Assembly: GCF_001956045.1 (NCBI RefSeq)
Contig: NZ_MRTH01000006.1
Span: forward strand, 1 to 64,000
DNA length: 64,000 nucleotides
Direction: 5' to 3'
Origin: Paenibacillus sp. FSL H7-0331
Lineage (GTDB): Bacteria > Bacillota > Bacilli > Paenibacillales > NBRC-103111
In this document: piece by piece, positions 44,483-53,489 of the stretch
Position numbering within the stretch: the stretch's first letter is position 1
Layout: every line of letters starts with the position of its first letter
Notes under the pieces: generated by a model
Database searches by the model: none
Told to the model about the DNA's origin: nothing
Seen by the model: the letters and a program-made list of their open reading frames with translations, nothing else
Made by a program: the position numbers and the translations under genes

Positions 44483-44683
44483 TCAAATATAGGAGCTTTT
44501 TTATAGGCAACAATTTAACGACAAAGACATATATCATAAATAGAGAAATGAAAGTCAGTTATTTTTTTTTGTTTAAAAGTTGCACAAGGACAAAAGAATT
44601 AGCTGCGCACATCTTTTTCTGTTTATAGGATTGATTTGTGGTTAAATATATGAAGGCTGGATATAGAGAAGGCGGTGAGTGGA

Positions 44684-46033
44684 TTGAAAAACAAATTAGA
44701 AAGCATACCTGAAGTAGAAGCTGGCTGGCGGCTTCCTCGTAAACAAGCCACATTGCCGGAAGTATTTCGTTCGATGAAGGTTCCTACCAAAGGCACCTGG
44801 TTTCGCAAGTTTCTGGCCTTTGTAGGCCCGGGTTATTTGGTAGCTGTTGGTTATATGGACCCGGGTAACTGGGCGACAGATATCGCAGGCGGATCGTTGT
44901 TCGGCTACACACTGCTCTCGGTAGTTCTCATCTCGAATATGATGGCGATTCTATTGCAGGCACTGGCCGGCAAGCTGGGGATCGTAACTGGAAGAGATTT
45001 GGCTCAGGCCTGTAAAGACCACTATAGTAAACCCGTTGCGATGGTGCTCTGGATTTTGTGTGAGCTTGCGATAGCGGCCTGTGATTTGGCTGAAGTTATC
45101 GGGTCCGCGATTGCATTATATTTACTATTTGGGATTCCCTTATTGTACGGAGTTATCATTACCGCGCTTGATGTGCTGTTAGTTCTTCTGCTGCAAAATA
45201 AAGGATTCCGCTACATTGAAATCCTCGTCATTGTCCTTATAGTAACCGTGGGAGGATGTTTTGTAGCTGAAATCTTCTTATCCAAACCGGATTTTGGCGG
45301 TATTATGAGAGGATTCGTACCAAGCTCAGAAATTATTACAAATCCGGCCATGCTTTATATTGCGATTGGTATACTCGGCGCTACAGTGATGCCGCACAAC
45401 TTGTATTTGCATTCGGCTATTGTACAGACAAGAGATTTTGAGCAGACAGCTCTTGGCAAGCGTCAAGCGATCAAATATGCTACATGGGATTCATCGATCG
45501 CCTTATTTTTTGCATTGTTCATTAATGCGGCTATATTAATCGTCTCCGCCGCGACGTTCCATAAGGCAGGACTGTTTGATATCGCCGAAATTCAGGATGC
45601 CTATTACATGCTTACACCTCTATTGGGTACGGCTTTGGGTAGTATTTTATTCGGAGTCGCTTTGCTCGCATCAGGTCAAAATGCAACTTTGACAGGAACG
45701 TTGGCTGGGCAGATTGTGATGGAAGGCTTTCTGAACATTCGATTGCCTGCATGGCTCCGCCGCCTGATTACTCGCTTAATTGCCATTATCCCTGCGGTTG
45801 TGGTTATCGCTTTGTATGGTGATAAAGGCGCAACGGATTTATTGATTCTAAGTCAGGTAATCTTGTCGCTGCAGCTTTCCTTTGCGGTAATACCTTTGGT
45901 CATGTTTACAAGCGATAAGCTGAAGATGGGTGAATTTGCAAACCCGCTGTGGTTAAAAATTTTGGCATGGTTCGTTGCAGCGGTTATTGTCGTGTTGAAC
46001 GCTTATCTGTTGATTCAAACTTTTATGGGCTAA
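44684..46033 (+). CDS. mntH: Nramp-family Mn(II)/divalent metal importer
   Basis: Proton-coupled manganese symporter of the cytoplasmic membrane, about 449 residues with 11 helices. Metal-site motifs: [11 protein letters not shown] in helix 1 (Asp59, Asn62) and the Met-Pro-His triplet in [11 protein letters not shown] in helix 6. A TTG at 44684 is the likely start, 8 nt after AAGGCGG; a GTG at 44675 overlaps that site. The MntR repressor gene lies at 61950 and probably controls it. Confidence 0.92.
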   Translation: MKNKLESIPEVEAGWRLPRKQATLPEVFRSMKVPTKGTWFRKFLAFVGPGYLVAVGYMDPGNWATDIAGGSLFGYTLLSVVLISNMMAILLQALAGKLGIVTGRDLAQACKDHYSKPVAMVLWILCELAIAACDLAEVIGSAIALYLLFGIPLLYGVIITALDVLLVLLLQNKGFRYIEILVIVLIVTVGGCFVAEIFLSKPDFGGIMRGFVPSSEIITNPAMLYIAIGILGATVMPHNLYLHSAIVQTRDFEQTALGKRQAIKYATWDSSIALFFALFINAAILIVSAATFHKAGLFDIAEIQDAYYMLTPLLGTALGSILFGVALLASGQNATLTGTLAGQIVMEGFLNIRLPAWLRRLITRLIAIIPAVVVIALYGDKGATDLLILSQVILSLQLSFAVIPLVMFTSDKLKMGEFANPLWLKILAWFVAAVIVVLNAYLLIQTFMG

Positions 46034-46057
46034 TCGTTGAAATTAACTACTAATCAA

Positions 46058-46107
46058 AAGAACCTCCGTTCCCGTCACATTGAGTTGTGATGGGAACGGA
46101 GGTTCTT
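46058..46107. terminator. Strong bidirectional terminator
   Basis: AAGAACCTCCGTTCCCGTCACA (22 nt; arms 46058-46079) pairs with the arm 46086-46107 over its full length with one G-T pair. It separates mntH from the convergent aldo/keto reductase gene. Confidence 0.85.
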
Positions 46108-46121
46108 CGATATGTGTAGGA

Positions 46122-47111
46122 TCAGCTTAAAATATCATCGATCTGTGCGAGCTCTTCCTTGCTGAAATCAAGATTGGATAAGGCAGCGACATTTTCGACG
46201 ATTTGACCTGGACGGCTTGCACCAATGAGTGCAGAGGTCACTCGACCCTCGCGCAGTACCCAGGCAAGAGACATCTGAGCAAGGCTTTGGCCGCGCTCTT
46301 CGGCGATCTTATGCAGCAGACGAATCTTGGCTACCTTTTCCTCTGTGACTGCATTCTCGTTAAGAGCACCGGTTTCCTTAGCCGCCCTGGATTCAGCAGG
46401 GATGCCCTTCAAATATTTACTTGTCAACAAGCCTTGAGCCAGTGGGCAGAATGCAATACTGCCTGTACCGTTTTGGGCAAGCACGTCCTGCAGTCCGTCT
46501 TCAACCCAACGGTTAAACATAGAGTAGCTCGGCTGATGAATAAGCAGCGGTGTGCCCAACCGATTCAGAATAGCAATCGCATCAGCGGATTGTTCAGCCG
46601 TATAGCTTGAAATCCCTACATACAATGCTTTTCCTTGTCTGACGATCTGATCCAATGCACCCATGGTTTCTTCTAACGGGGTATTGGGATCAAAGCGGTG
46701 CGAGTAGAAAATATCGACATAATCCAAGCCCATCCGCTTCAAGCTTTGATCAAGGCTGGAAATTAAATATTTTTTGCTTCCCCATTCACCATAAGGGCCT
46801 GGCCACATCCGGTAACCCGCTTTGGAGGAAATAATCAATTCATCACGGTAAGGTGCCAAATCGGTTTTCATCATTTGCCCAAACATTTCTTCAGCCGAAC
46901 CTGGAGGCGGGCCATAGTTGTTAGCCAGGTCAAAATGGTTAATTCCTAAATCGAATGCTGTTCTCAGCATGGCTCTGCCGTTCTCATACGTATCCACACC
47001 GCCAAAATTGTGCCACAATCCCAGCGAGATCGCTGGCAGCAGCAGTCCGGATTTGCCGGTTCTGTTGTACTTCATAGTTCCGTAACGTTCTTCGTTCGCT
47101 TGGTAAGGCAT
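46122..47111 (-). CDS. Aldo/keto reductase, YghZ/GAP-reductase type
   Basis: A 329-residue NADPH-dependent TIM-barrel reductase. Catalytic tetrad: Asp and Tyr in FDLANNYGPPPGSAEE, Lys in IISSKAGYRMW and His in FYSHRFDPNTPLEE. The PGSAEE insert and GYRMWPGPYGE segment are typical of the L-glyceraldehyde 3-phosphate reductase (YghZ) subfamily, also related to potassium channel beta subunits. ATG at 47109-47111 follows AAGGAGG; a longer frame to 47144 includes the ribosome site. Confidence 0.9.
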   Translation of the reverse strand: MPYQANEERYGTMKYNRTGKSGLLLPAISLGLWHNFGGVDTYENGRAMLRTAFDLGINHFDLANNYGPPPGSAEEMFGQMMKTDLAPYRDELIISSKAGYRMWPGPYGEWGSKKYLISSLDQSLKRMGLDYVDIFYSHRFDPNTPLEETMGALDQIVRQGKALYVGISSYTAEQSADAIAILNRLGTPLLIHQPSYSMFNRWVEDGLQDVLAQNGTGSIAFCPLAQGLLTSKYLKGIPAESRAAKETGALNENAVTEEKVAKIRLLHKIAEERGQSLAQMSLAWVLREGRVTSALIGASRPGQIVENVAALSNLDFSKEELAQIDDILS

Positions 47112-47278
47112 TGTTATCCTCCTTGAAAGTTCGCATATTTCCATAGAAAGCGATCTTGCTTATCTAGTATAAGTAAAAAAGTTCCCCATGGAAAGTACTG
47201 AGATTAGATTGCCTAAGTATCAAAAAGGTAAGTAGCCCTGCCCAGATGTTCACAACCCTAAAATTTCATTTATATAAA

Positions 47279-47307
47279 TTGACATGGGTAAATATACCTA
47301 ATATTAT
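47279..47307 (+). promoter_or_regulatory. Promoter of the small secreted protein gene
   Basis: TTGACA at 47279-47284 and TATTAT at 47302-47307 with a 17-bp spacer, 38 bp before the start codon. Confidence 0.65.
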
Positions 47308-47345
47308 CGAATATAGAACGAAAATATGTTTGGGAGTGACAAAAA

Positions 47346-47741
47346 ATGAGAAAAACAGCTAAGAGATTGATGGCAGCCGCTTTGCTATGTACAGCATTGT
47401 TCAGCACTTCCGCCGTTGCTTTTGCAGATGCGGCAATGAACTTTGAAGTTACAGGTGTATCCTATGAGAATGGAACGCTCACAGCAGCAGGAACATTTTC
47501 CAACACAGGTGACAAGAACATCGAAAAGGTGACAAAAGTTACGACAAAAATCATTCTTGGTAATGATGCTGGCGATACCAAGGAAGTAGCCAATCACGTT
47601 TTTGAAGACTTGACGGTTCATCTGAAGCCGGGTGAAACTGTAGAGTACAAGTTCATTTTCTCCGACGTTCCAGAATATACAGATGCTACCAAATGGGCCG
47701 CTGAAGAAGGCGACTGGGAATTTACTTACTTCGAAGAATAG
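47346..47741 (+). CDS. Small secreted beta-sandwich protein
   Basis: A 131-residue exported protein: Sec signal peptide with probable cleavage after AFA-DA near residue 28, then about 100 residues predicted as an immunoglobulin-like beta sandwich (LTAAGTFSNTGDKNIEKV, then LKPGETVEYKFIFSDVPEY). The pattern resembles FxLYD-like or CARDB-like extracellular modules, but I cannot assign a family firmly. It is acidic, has no Cys in the mature part, and is monocistronic with its own promoter and terminator. Confidence 0.75.
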   Translation: MRKTAKRLMAAALLCTALFSTSAVAFADAAMNFEVTGVSYENGTLTAAGTFSNTGDKNIEKVTKVTTKIILGNDAGDTKEVANHVFEDLTVHLKPGETVEYKFIFSDVPEYTDATKWAAEEGDWEFTYFEE

Positions 47742-47757
47742 TTCTTATTGATCATAC

Positions 47758-47793
47758 GCTGACGCCTGATTTATCGGGGGTCGGCTTTTTTTT
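47758..47793 (+). terminator. Terminator after the secreted protein gene
   Basis: GCTGACGCCTGAT pairs imperfectly with ATCGGGGGTCGGC, followed by eight T. Confidence 0.8.
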
Positions 47794-47889
47794 GTTATTC
47801 GATTTATGTGCCAAGAAATGATAAAGTGTATCTGATAACGATCACATGCGGTGTGTGATCAGGATAGATATAAAGGAGACGTTGGATTC

Positions 47890-48063
47890 ATGTTATTTTT
47901 TATGTTGTTTTTGCTGGGGATGGGTTCTTTTTTTAGTCTTGCACTTGTTTTCTTTTTCCAACGTAAGGTGAAGCTCGGTATATTATTATTTCTGCTGGCA
48001 TTAGCGACAACCTTTTTATTTTATTACTCGATTTATTTGGGCTGGATCGATGTTCCGAAGTAA
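47890..48063 (+). CDS. Small two-helix membrane protein
   Basis: A 57-residue protein made almost entirely of two hydrophobic helices (about residues 3-24 and 29-47) joined by the basic QRKVKLG turn, with a short WIDVPK tail. ATG at 47890 is 11 nt after AAGGAG. I do not recognise the family. The next gene begins 61 bp later. Confidence 0.6.
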   Translation: MLFFMLFLLGMGSFFSLALVFFFQRKVKLGILLFLLALATTFLFYYSIYLGWIDVPK

Positions 48064-48124
48064 ACTTTATCCGCATACAGTATCCTAAAAGGACGCATAT
48101 CCTGCAGGAAGGACAGGGATCTGT

Positions 48125-48505
48125 ATGAAGTCTGCCGTACCAAGACGTAGAACGAAAAGAAAAACTTCTCAACCGATGAAGCCCTATTTGAAAACCATGG
48201 AAGTTAAAGGTTTATACCGACCTGCCGAGGAAGCGGAAATAGCGGCAGAAGCGCCAGCAGCCGCAGCGGCTTCTCAGGGGTTTTCCTTGGCGAGCGCCTT
48301 TGGCGGTATCGATAGTATGATTGCAATGATGGGAAAAGCACAGCAGATGTTCAAATTATTTCAACAGATGACTCCGATGTTTAAATTGTTGAACTCGCTG
48401 GGTGGAGCGAAAGCTTTGACGGCAGGATTGGCTAAATCGAGAAGTCATATTTATCTGGGACGTCGCAGAATCAATTCCCGCAAAAGGCTGTCTGTCAAAA
48501 AATGA
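48125..48505 (+). CDS. Hypothetical protein with basic ends and amphipathic centre
   Basis: A 126-residue unrecognised protein. The N-terminus (RRRTKRK) and C-terminus (RRRINSRKRLSVKK) are strongly basic. Residues 40-55 are an Ala/Glu-rich linker. Residues 60-105 hold a Met-rich helical core (GGIDSMIAMMGKAQQMFKLF, then TPMFKLLNSLGG). A weak resemblance to spore-associated YqfQ/VrrA-like proteins was considered but not established. Preceded by AGGAAGG. Confidence 0.6.
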   Translation: MKSAVPRRRTKRKTSQPMKPYLKTMEVKGLYRPAEEAEIAAEAPAAAAASQGFSLASAFGGIDSMIAMMGKAQQMFKLFQQMTPMFKLLNSLGGAKALTAGLAKSRSHIYLGRRRINSRKRLSVKK

Positions 48506-48537
48506 TTAAACCTTCACAACATCCATAAAAAATGAGC

Positions 48538-48566
48538 AAAAGGGTGCGAGCAGCGCCCTTTTTTTC
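48538..48566 (+). terminator. Terminator after the basic hypothetical gene
   Basis: AAAGGGTGC pairs with GCGCCCTTT around GAGCA, and a run of T follows. Confidence 0.8.
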
Positions 48567-48668
48567 GTTTTGAACTTGATAGCTTACCTCAAGGTAAGTT
48601 AGTGGGATGAGCGACACGCCTTATATTTTGGTTGCGTTTTCGCTATGATAGAGTAGGAGGTGTTGACA

Positions 48669-49076
48669 ATGATTAAAGGAATTGGGCATTTGGCGTTAAC
48701 GGTACAGGATATGGAGAAATCGCTTCATTTTTACTGTGAGGTGCTTGGTTTTAAGAAAGCCTTTGAAATTCATGATAATGATGATTTGCCGTGGATTGTA
48801 TACATTAAGGTGTGTGGCGGACAATTCATTGAGCTTTTTTATGGAGGGCTGAATAAACCGGAGCGAGTCGAGAAGCCAATCGGATTTAACCACCTTTGTC
48901 TGGAAGTCGATGATATCCACGAAATCGCTAATCATTTGAAATCGCAAGGAATTGCTTTGGATGTCGAGCCCAAACAAGGGAAAGATACCAATTACCAATG
49001 CTGGGCCAAGGACCCGGATGGCAACCGTATTGAGTTCATGCAGCTTGTACCGGGTTCAGCGCAGCTGCAAGCTTAG
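48669..49076 (+). CDS. Glyoxalase/VOC-family metalloenzyme
   Basis: A 135-residue VOC protein with four apparent metal ligands in the glyoxalase I arrangement: His in GIGHLALTV, Glu in QFIELFYGG, His in FNHLCLEV and Glu in RIEFMQL. That makes an active lyase more likely than for the PhnB-like protein at 4190. ATG at 48669 follows AGGAGGTG; a GTG at 48660 overlaps that site. It forms an apparent operon with the aldo/keto reductase that follows, consistent with reactive aldehyde detoxification. Confidence 0.85.
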   Translation: MIKGIGHLALTVQDMEKSLHFYCEVLGFKKAFEIHDNDDLPWIVYIKVCGGQFIELFYGGLNKPERVEKPIGFNHLCLEVDDIHEIANHLKSQGIALDVEPKQGKDTNYQCWAKDPDGNRIEFMQLVPGSAQLQA

Positions 49077-49113
49077 TTAATCTATGGATGAGCAAATAAG
49101 GAGGAACGATGAT

Positions 49114-49992
49114 ATGCAGCAGCGGAAATTAGGAAGATTAGGCTACGACAGCTCTGTGGTTATGTTCGGAGCAGCCAGTCTGGGTGCTGTCACACAGGAA
49201 GAAGCGGATGCGTCCATTGCTTATGCGCTTGAGCATCATGTCAATCATTTTGACACAGCTGCAAGCTATGGGGAAGCTGAGCAGCGGATGGGGCCCTGGA
49301 TGCCTAAGATCAGCAAGGATATATTCCTCGCCACAAAAACGGGTGAGCGCACCAAGGCAAAGGCCAAGGAGCAAATCTACCGGTCATTGGAACGGCTGCA
49401 GGTGGATCGGGTTGATTTGCTGCAGCTCCATGCTGTGGGGACGCTTGAAGAGCTGGACAAGTGTACGGCACAAGGTGGCGCACTCGAGGCTTTGCTGGAA
49501 GCCAAGGATGAAGGGATTATTGGAGCTATCGGGATTACAGGTCATGGACATCAGGCACCTGCTACACATCTGGAGGCGCTGAGGAGATTTCCGTTTGAAA
49601 CCGTGCTGCTACCTTTGAACTATGTTCTGTATTCGCTTCCAGAATATCGCGATGGCTTTGATCGACTGATGGAGGAAACGACTAAACAAAATACCGCACT
49701 ACGTGTCATCAAAGCGATCGCCAAGGGACCCTGGGCTGAGCATCAGCAGCGTGGCTATGCTACCTGGTATGAGCCTTTTGACAACCAGGAGATCATTGAT
49801 GCCTGTGTGCATTTTGTGCTCTCTTTTCCAGCTATATCGGGTTTTGCGACGGCTGGCGATGTACATCTATTTCCGAAAATCGTCGATGCAGCAGAACGGT
49901 TTGGTTCGATGAACGATGAACAGGCAGCTCGGATTTTAAGTGCCATAAGCGATTATCACTCGCCTTTCGGTGCACCGACCTCGATAGGTTGA
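49114..49992 (+). CDS. Aldo/keto reductase
   Basis: A 292-residue NADPH-dependent reductase with the tetrad Asp/Tyr in [11 protein letters not shown], Lys in ATKTGER and His in [12 protein letters not shown]. The C-terminal cofactor region is shorter than in classical members. ATG at 49114 is 9 nt after AAGGAGG; an in-frame ATG at 49084 has no ribosome site. It follows the glyoxalase-like gene closely, suggesting joint aldehyde clearance. Confidence 0.88.
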   Translation: MQQRKLGRLGYDSSVVMFGAASLGAVTQEEADASIAYALEHHVNHFDTAASYGEAEQRMGPWMPKISKDIFLATKTGERTKAKAKEQIYRSLERLQVDRVDLLQLHAVGTLEELDKCTAQGGALEALLEAKDEGIIGAIGITGHGHQAPATHLEALRRFPFETVLLPLNYVLYSLPEYRDGFDRLMEETTKQNTALRVIKAIAKGPWAEHQQRGYATWYEPFDNQEIIDACVHFVLSFPAISGFATAGDVHLFPKIVDAAERFGSMNDEQAARILSAISDYHSPFGAPTSIG

Positions 49993-50020
49993 AGGCTCAT
50001 TAAATGCCTTGATTACAGAA

Positions 50021-50056
50021 GGACGGGGAACCCAATTCCCGATCCTTTTTTTTTGC
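50021..50056 (+). terminator. Terminator after the glyoxalase/reductase pair
   Basis: GGACGGGGAA pairs with TTCCCGATCC (small internal mismatch) around CCCAA, followed by at least eight T. Confidence 0.8.
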
Positions 50057-50182
50057 GGATAAAACTGTATTTTGTCATGGATATAGTGTAAAATGACGGT
50101 AGTCACAAAGACAATGGAATTCAGGTGAAGATTCGCTTCACCGTCATGTTAGCTAAACTCCATGTGGAAAGTAGGAAATGAA

Positions 50183-51484
50183 GTGAAATTTATTCAAGTG
50201 CAAAAATCCGGTGCTCTAAAAGGTGCCGTATCCATACAAGGCTCCAAAAACAGCTCTTTGGCTCTGTTAGCCGCCTCCTGCCTGGCAGATTCAGTAGTCA
50301 CATTGGACGGTATTCCGAATATTGAGGATTTGCGCGTGATTCGTCAAATCGGTCAGGACATTGGACTATACATTGAACGATTGCCTTCCGGCGAGCTGCA
50401 CATGGACCCGAGACAGCTGCACAGTGCTGTTATCGATCCGGGCAAGGCTTCAGCATACCGGGCTTCATATTATTTTGTAGGCGCCTTGCTGGCTAAATTC
50501 GGCAAGGTTACTGTTGGTTTCCCGGGTGGCGATGATTTTGTTTCGCGTCCGATTGACCAGCATATCAAAGCGTTCCGATTGCTGGGTGCTGAAGTTACTT
50601 TTCACCATGACTACTATGTTGTTGAAGCGAAGGAACTGCGCGGAGCCGACATTTATTTTGATATGATTACATCCGGAGCCACGATTAATACGATGCTGGC
50701 AGCTGTCAGAGCAAAGGGTAAGACGCGTCTGATGAACGCAGCTACAGATCCTGAGGTTGTGGATACCGCCAATTTCTTGAACATGCTGGGGGCCAAGATT
50801 GTTGGTGCCGGTACAGATCAAATCCGTATAGAGGGCGTTCCTTATCTCGGCGGTGGCGTCTATCAGGTCATACCCGATCGTTTAATTGCGGGTTCTTTTC
50901 TCATGGCTGCGGGTATGAACGGAGGCAGTATCACGGTAAGAAACGTAATTCCAGAGCATTTGGGTTCGTGCACGGCCAAGCTCCGCGAAATCGGGATTGA
51001 GATTGTCATCGATGATCAGAATATTACGGCGCATTCGTCGGGCAAGCTGCGTGCGACACGGATCCGAACGGGGATGTATCCGGGGTTTGCAACGGATTTG
51101 CAGCAGCCTTTTACGGCACTACTGCTTCAATCACTTGGCAAAAGTATTGTGACCGAACGTGTATATCCGAAGCGATTCAGCCATGTACAGCAGTTGAAAA
51201 GACTGGGAGCGCAGATTGAGGTACGTAAGGAAAGTGCATTTATCAGAGGGGGCTTGCCTCTTCAAGGGAATTGGGTTCACGCAACGGATGTAAGAGCAGG
51301 TACATGTCTGCTGTTAGCTGGATTGGCCGCCGAAGGGACAACCCGAATCACTGGCATAGAGCATATTCAGCGTGGTAATGAAAATGCGATTGAGTTGTTT
51401 CGCTCGCTGGGTGCCAAAATCTCATTGGAGCAAACAGACGAAGGAACAGGCCAGCACGAGGTACAGGCTCCGTACATAGGATAA
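50183..51484 (+). CDS. murA: UDP-N-acetylglucosamine 1-carboxyvinyltransferase (MurA homologue), Cys-to-Asp variant
   Basis: Transfers enolpyruvate from PEP to UDP-GlcNAc, the first committed step of peptidoglycan synthesis. The 433-residue inside-out barrel has Lys22-Asn23 in GSKNSSLALL. The flexible catalytic loop reads PGGDDFVSRPIDQH, so Asp117 stands where most MurA enzymes have the PEP/fosfomycin-reactive Cys (Cys115 in Escherichia coli); Arg122 is kept. Asp at this position is known from mycobacteria and gives intrinsic fosfomycin resistance. A GTG start at 50183 follows AGGAAATGAA; an ATG at 50162 has no site. It may be a second MurA. Confidence 0.85.
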   Translation: MKFIQVQKSGALKGAVSIQGSKNSSLALLAASCLADSVVTLDGIPNIEDLRVIRQIGQDIGLYIERLPSGELHMDPRQLHSAVIDPGKASAYRASYYFVGALLAKFGKVTVGFPGGDDFVSRPIDQHIKAFRLLGAEVTFHHDYYVVEAKELRGADIYFDMITSGATINTMLAAVRAKGKTRLMNAATDPEVVDTANFLNMLGAKIVGAGTDQIRIEGVPYLGGGVYQVIPDRLIAGSFLMAAGMNGGSITVRNVIPEHLGSCTAKLREIGIEIVIDDQNITAHSSGKLRATRIRTGMYPGFATDLQQPFTALLLQSLGKSIVTERVYPKRFSHVQQLKRLGAQIEVRKESAFIRGGLPLQGNWVHATDVRAGTCLLLAGLAAEGTTRITGIEHIQRGNENAIELFRSLGAKISLEQTDEGTGQHEVQAPYIG

Positions 51485-51570
51485 GCAACTCGGGTGTTAT
51501 CGTTGTATATATCTTTTGGAATATATGAAGCTTTCAATCGTAACGGATGAAATGCGCAGGGGATGATGGA

Positions 51571-52383
51571 ATGATGCTGGAACATACGCTATTGAGGGCG
51601 GAAGAGGTTGCTGTAGCTGCTGCACGGGAAGCTGGGAATATTGCACGCCATTTTTTTGCCGAAGGTTGTAGTATCGAAGAGAAGGGCGAGTTCAGTGATG
51701 TGTTGACTGAAGCTGACCTGAAGGCAGAGGAAGCGATTCTGGAGCGTCTTCATCAGGCGTTTCCCGATCATCGGATACATAGTGAAGAGAATGGGTGGTC
51801 TGGTGTGGACAGCGACTGGCTATGGCTGGTCGATCCGCTGGATGGGACGAATAATTTTGCTATCGGGATGCCATTATTTGGTGTTTCTGTGACCTTAATA
51901 TATCGACAACAGCCAGTTCTTGGTGTCATTTACGATACGATGCAGGACAAGATGTATGTGGCCAAGCAGGATCAGGGTGCAACTTGTAATGGTGCAGCAC
52001 TGGAGCTGCAGGTACGTCCTCTATCCAAAAGACTCACGATTGGTTGGATACAAGGACATGCGGTGCAGAACCATGTAGAAGCTATTCGTTTACGCAGGCA
52101 TCTGGAAAGCAGTTCCAAACGGATGCTGCGGCTGTGGGCGCCTACCTTGCAGTGGAGTATGCTCGCAAGAGGGCACATTGACGGGATCATTTTGTACAAT
52201 TCGGAAGGCGATGATCTATACTCCGGTTTGTTACTTGTGCAGGAAGCGGGAGGCTTGATTATGGATTTCAAAGGGAATCCTTTTAAGGGAATGAATCCCG
52301 AGCCTTATCTGATTGCATGCCATGCTAGCCGCAAGGATGCTTTGCTGCAAATGGTTAATGATGGACTTTATACTCTTGCTTAG
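51571..52383 (+). CDS. Inositol monophosphatase-family phosphatase
   Basis: About 270 residues, with Mg-dependent phosphatase motifs: metal Glu in IHSEENGW and the core WLVDPLDGTNNFAIG. The usual C-terminal WDxAAG is altered to GDDLYSGLLLVQEAGG, keeping the Asp but losing Trp and the Ala pair. Substrates of the family include inositol phosphate, fructose bisphosphate, histidinol phosphate and PAP; which one applies is not evident. ATG at 51571 or 51574 follows AGGGGATGATGGA. Confidence 0.82.
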   Translation: MMLEHTLLRAEEVAVAAAREAGNIARHFFAEGCSIEEKGEFSDVLTEADLKAEEAILERLHQAFPDHRIHSEENGWSGVDSDWLWLVDPLDGTNNFAIGMPLFGVSVTLIYRQQPVLGVIYDTMQDKMYVAKQDQGATCNGAALELQVRPLSKRLTIGWIQGHAVQNHVEAIRLRRHLESSSKRMLRLWAPTLQWSMLARGHIDGIILYNSEGDDLYSGLLLVQEAGGLIMDFKGNPFKGMNPEPYLIACHASRKDALLQMVNDGLYTLA

Positions 52384-52394
52384 GCGGTGTGAGG

Positions 52395-52808
52395 ATGTTA
52401 TTGAAAAAAATAATGACGATGAGTATTGCGGGAGCTTTATTGCTAAGCGGAGGTATAGCTAGCGCGGCAAATGCTTCAGCCACTCAGGGAACTGCAGGGG
52501 CTTCGACGGGATCGGCCCAGAACCATGCAACTGCCAAGGCTAAGAAAGACGAAGTGCTCAAAAAGCTGCAGGCGCAAGCCGTCAAGCTTGGTATTGATCC
52601 CAAAGATAAAACGGCCAAGCAACTGACAGCAGCTATTCAAGCGAAGAAAAAGGCGGAAGCGGCCAAGCTTGAATTAAAAAAACTTCAGAATGAGGCAGCC
52701 AAGTTAAAAATTGATCCCAATGGTAAAAGCGCAGCTGAACTCAAAGCAGCCATTAAAGCAAAGCACAATGAAACGGCGCCTGAAACAGGTAAGACAACGA
52801 AGAAATAA
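52395..52808 (+). CDS. Small secreted protein with two SAP-like repeats
   Basis: A 137-residue exported protein. A Sec signal peptide (GALLLSGGIASAANA) is followed by a Ser/Thr/Ala linker, then two helical repeats of about 33 residues: LQAQAVKLGIDPKDKTAKQL and LQNEAAKLKIDPNGKSAAEL, each ending in AAIxAK. The repeats resemble SAP/Rho-N-like helix-extended-loop-helix motifs, unusual in a secreted protein. Very Lys-rich. ATG at 52395 follows AGGCGGTG, 11 bp after the phosphatase stop. Confidence 0.7.
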   Translation: MLLKKIMTMSIAGALLLSGGIASAANASATQGTAGASTGSAQNHATAKAKKDEVLKKLQAQAVKLGIDPKDKTAKQLTAAIQAKKKAEAAKLELKKLQNEAAKLKIDPNGKSAAELKAAIKAKHNETAPETGKTTKK

Positions 52809-52930
52809 CTCGCAATTAGCGATTGGATAAGGACTGTTGAGGGCAGTAGCTCCCATACAGTTTCTTTTTCGTTCTGCTTACCATTCGTTATTCCAAGTCA
52901 TTCATCAGGTGCAAGATTCGGAGGCGTAAT

Positions 52931-53149
52931 ATGAAGAGCTTGCTCAAGGGAATGGTACTGTTTTATCGTAAATTTATTTCTCCATTAAAACCGCCAACAT
53001 GTCGCTTTTACCCGACTTGCTCCCAATATGCCTTGGATGCCTTGGAGCTGCATGGACCGGCTAAAGGTTCCTGGCTGGCGGTTAAAAGAGTATGTAAATG
53101 CCATCCTTTTCATCCTGGTGGTATTGATCATGTTCCGCCTAAATCGTAG
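52931..53149 (+). CDS. yidD: Membrane protein insertion efficiency factor YidD
   Basis: A 72-residue membrane-associated protein with the highly conserved core [19 protein letters not shown], then [13 protein letters not shown]. It assists YidC/Oxa1-dependent membrane protein insertion. It is not beside rnpA or yidC here, which is common for the stand-alone Bacillales copy. ATG at 52931 follows CGGAGG. Confidence 0.93.
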   Translation: MKSLLKGMVLFYRKFISPLKPPTCRFYPTCSQYALDALELHGPAKGSWLAVKRVCKCHPFHPGGIDHVPPKS

Positions 53150-53204
53150 TTGATTATCATTCGACTGAACGGTAGTGGCATTGCAAACATTGTATAAAGG
53201 ATGC

Positions 53205-53309
53205 TTACCGGCCTTTCTCTTTCTTGAAGACACCTAACAGGCCAAGTGTCAATAGCGAGACACAACCTACGACCATCATCGACAAAATCATATATACAAA
53301 ATCCATCAT
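53205..53309 (-). CDS. 34-residue single-pass membrane microprotein
   Basis: Reverse-strand frame with a strong AGAGGTGAT ribosome site 6-7 nt before tandem ATG codons. The product is one hydrophobic helix (residues 4-28, MMVVGCVSLLTLGLLGVF in its second half) followed by the basic tail KKEKGR. The ribosome site, the N-out/C-in charge pattern and the intact frame support a real gene. Family and role unknown. It converges on yidD. Confidence 0.55.
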   Translation of the reverse strand: MMDFVYMILSMMVVGCVSLLTLGLLGVFKKEKGR

Positions 53310-53434
53310 ATTATAATCACCTCTTCTTAACAGCTTATTACCTAAGTATTACCCAATATTAGAAAGAAACGTACTCGCTGATCAAAAATATTATAGGGGA
53401 ATGCCGCAGCTTTGGGACTCATGGGCATATGGGC

Positions 53435-53463
53435 TTGACAGTCGATGTTTTGTTAGTTATATT
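53435..53463 (+). promoter_or_regulatory. Promoter of the metG T-box transcript
   Basis: TTGACA at 53435-53440 and TATATT at 53458-53463 with exact 17-bp spacing, just upstream of stem I of the T-box. Confidence 0.65.
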
Positions 53464-53489
53464 TGGCTTAATCTATATTTGTCAATCCG

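Noticed and set aside
44446..44628. 60-codon open frame in the mntH leader
   Set aside because: It starts upstream of the mntH promoter -35, has no ribosome site and the product looks random.
53310..53430. Additional gene or RNA before the metG promoter
   Set aside because: No frame with a ribosome site and no recognisable structure was seen.
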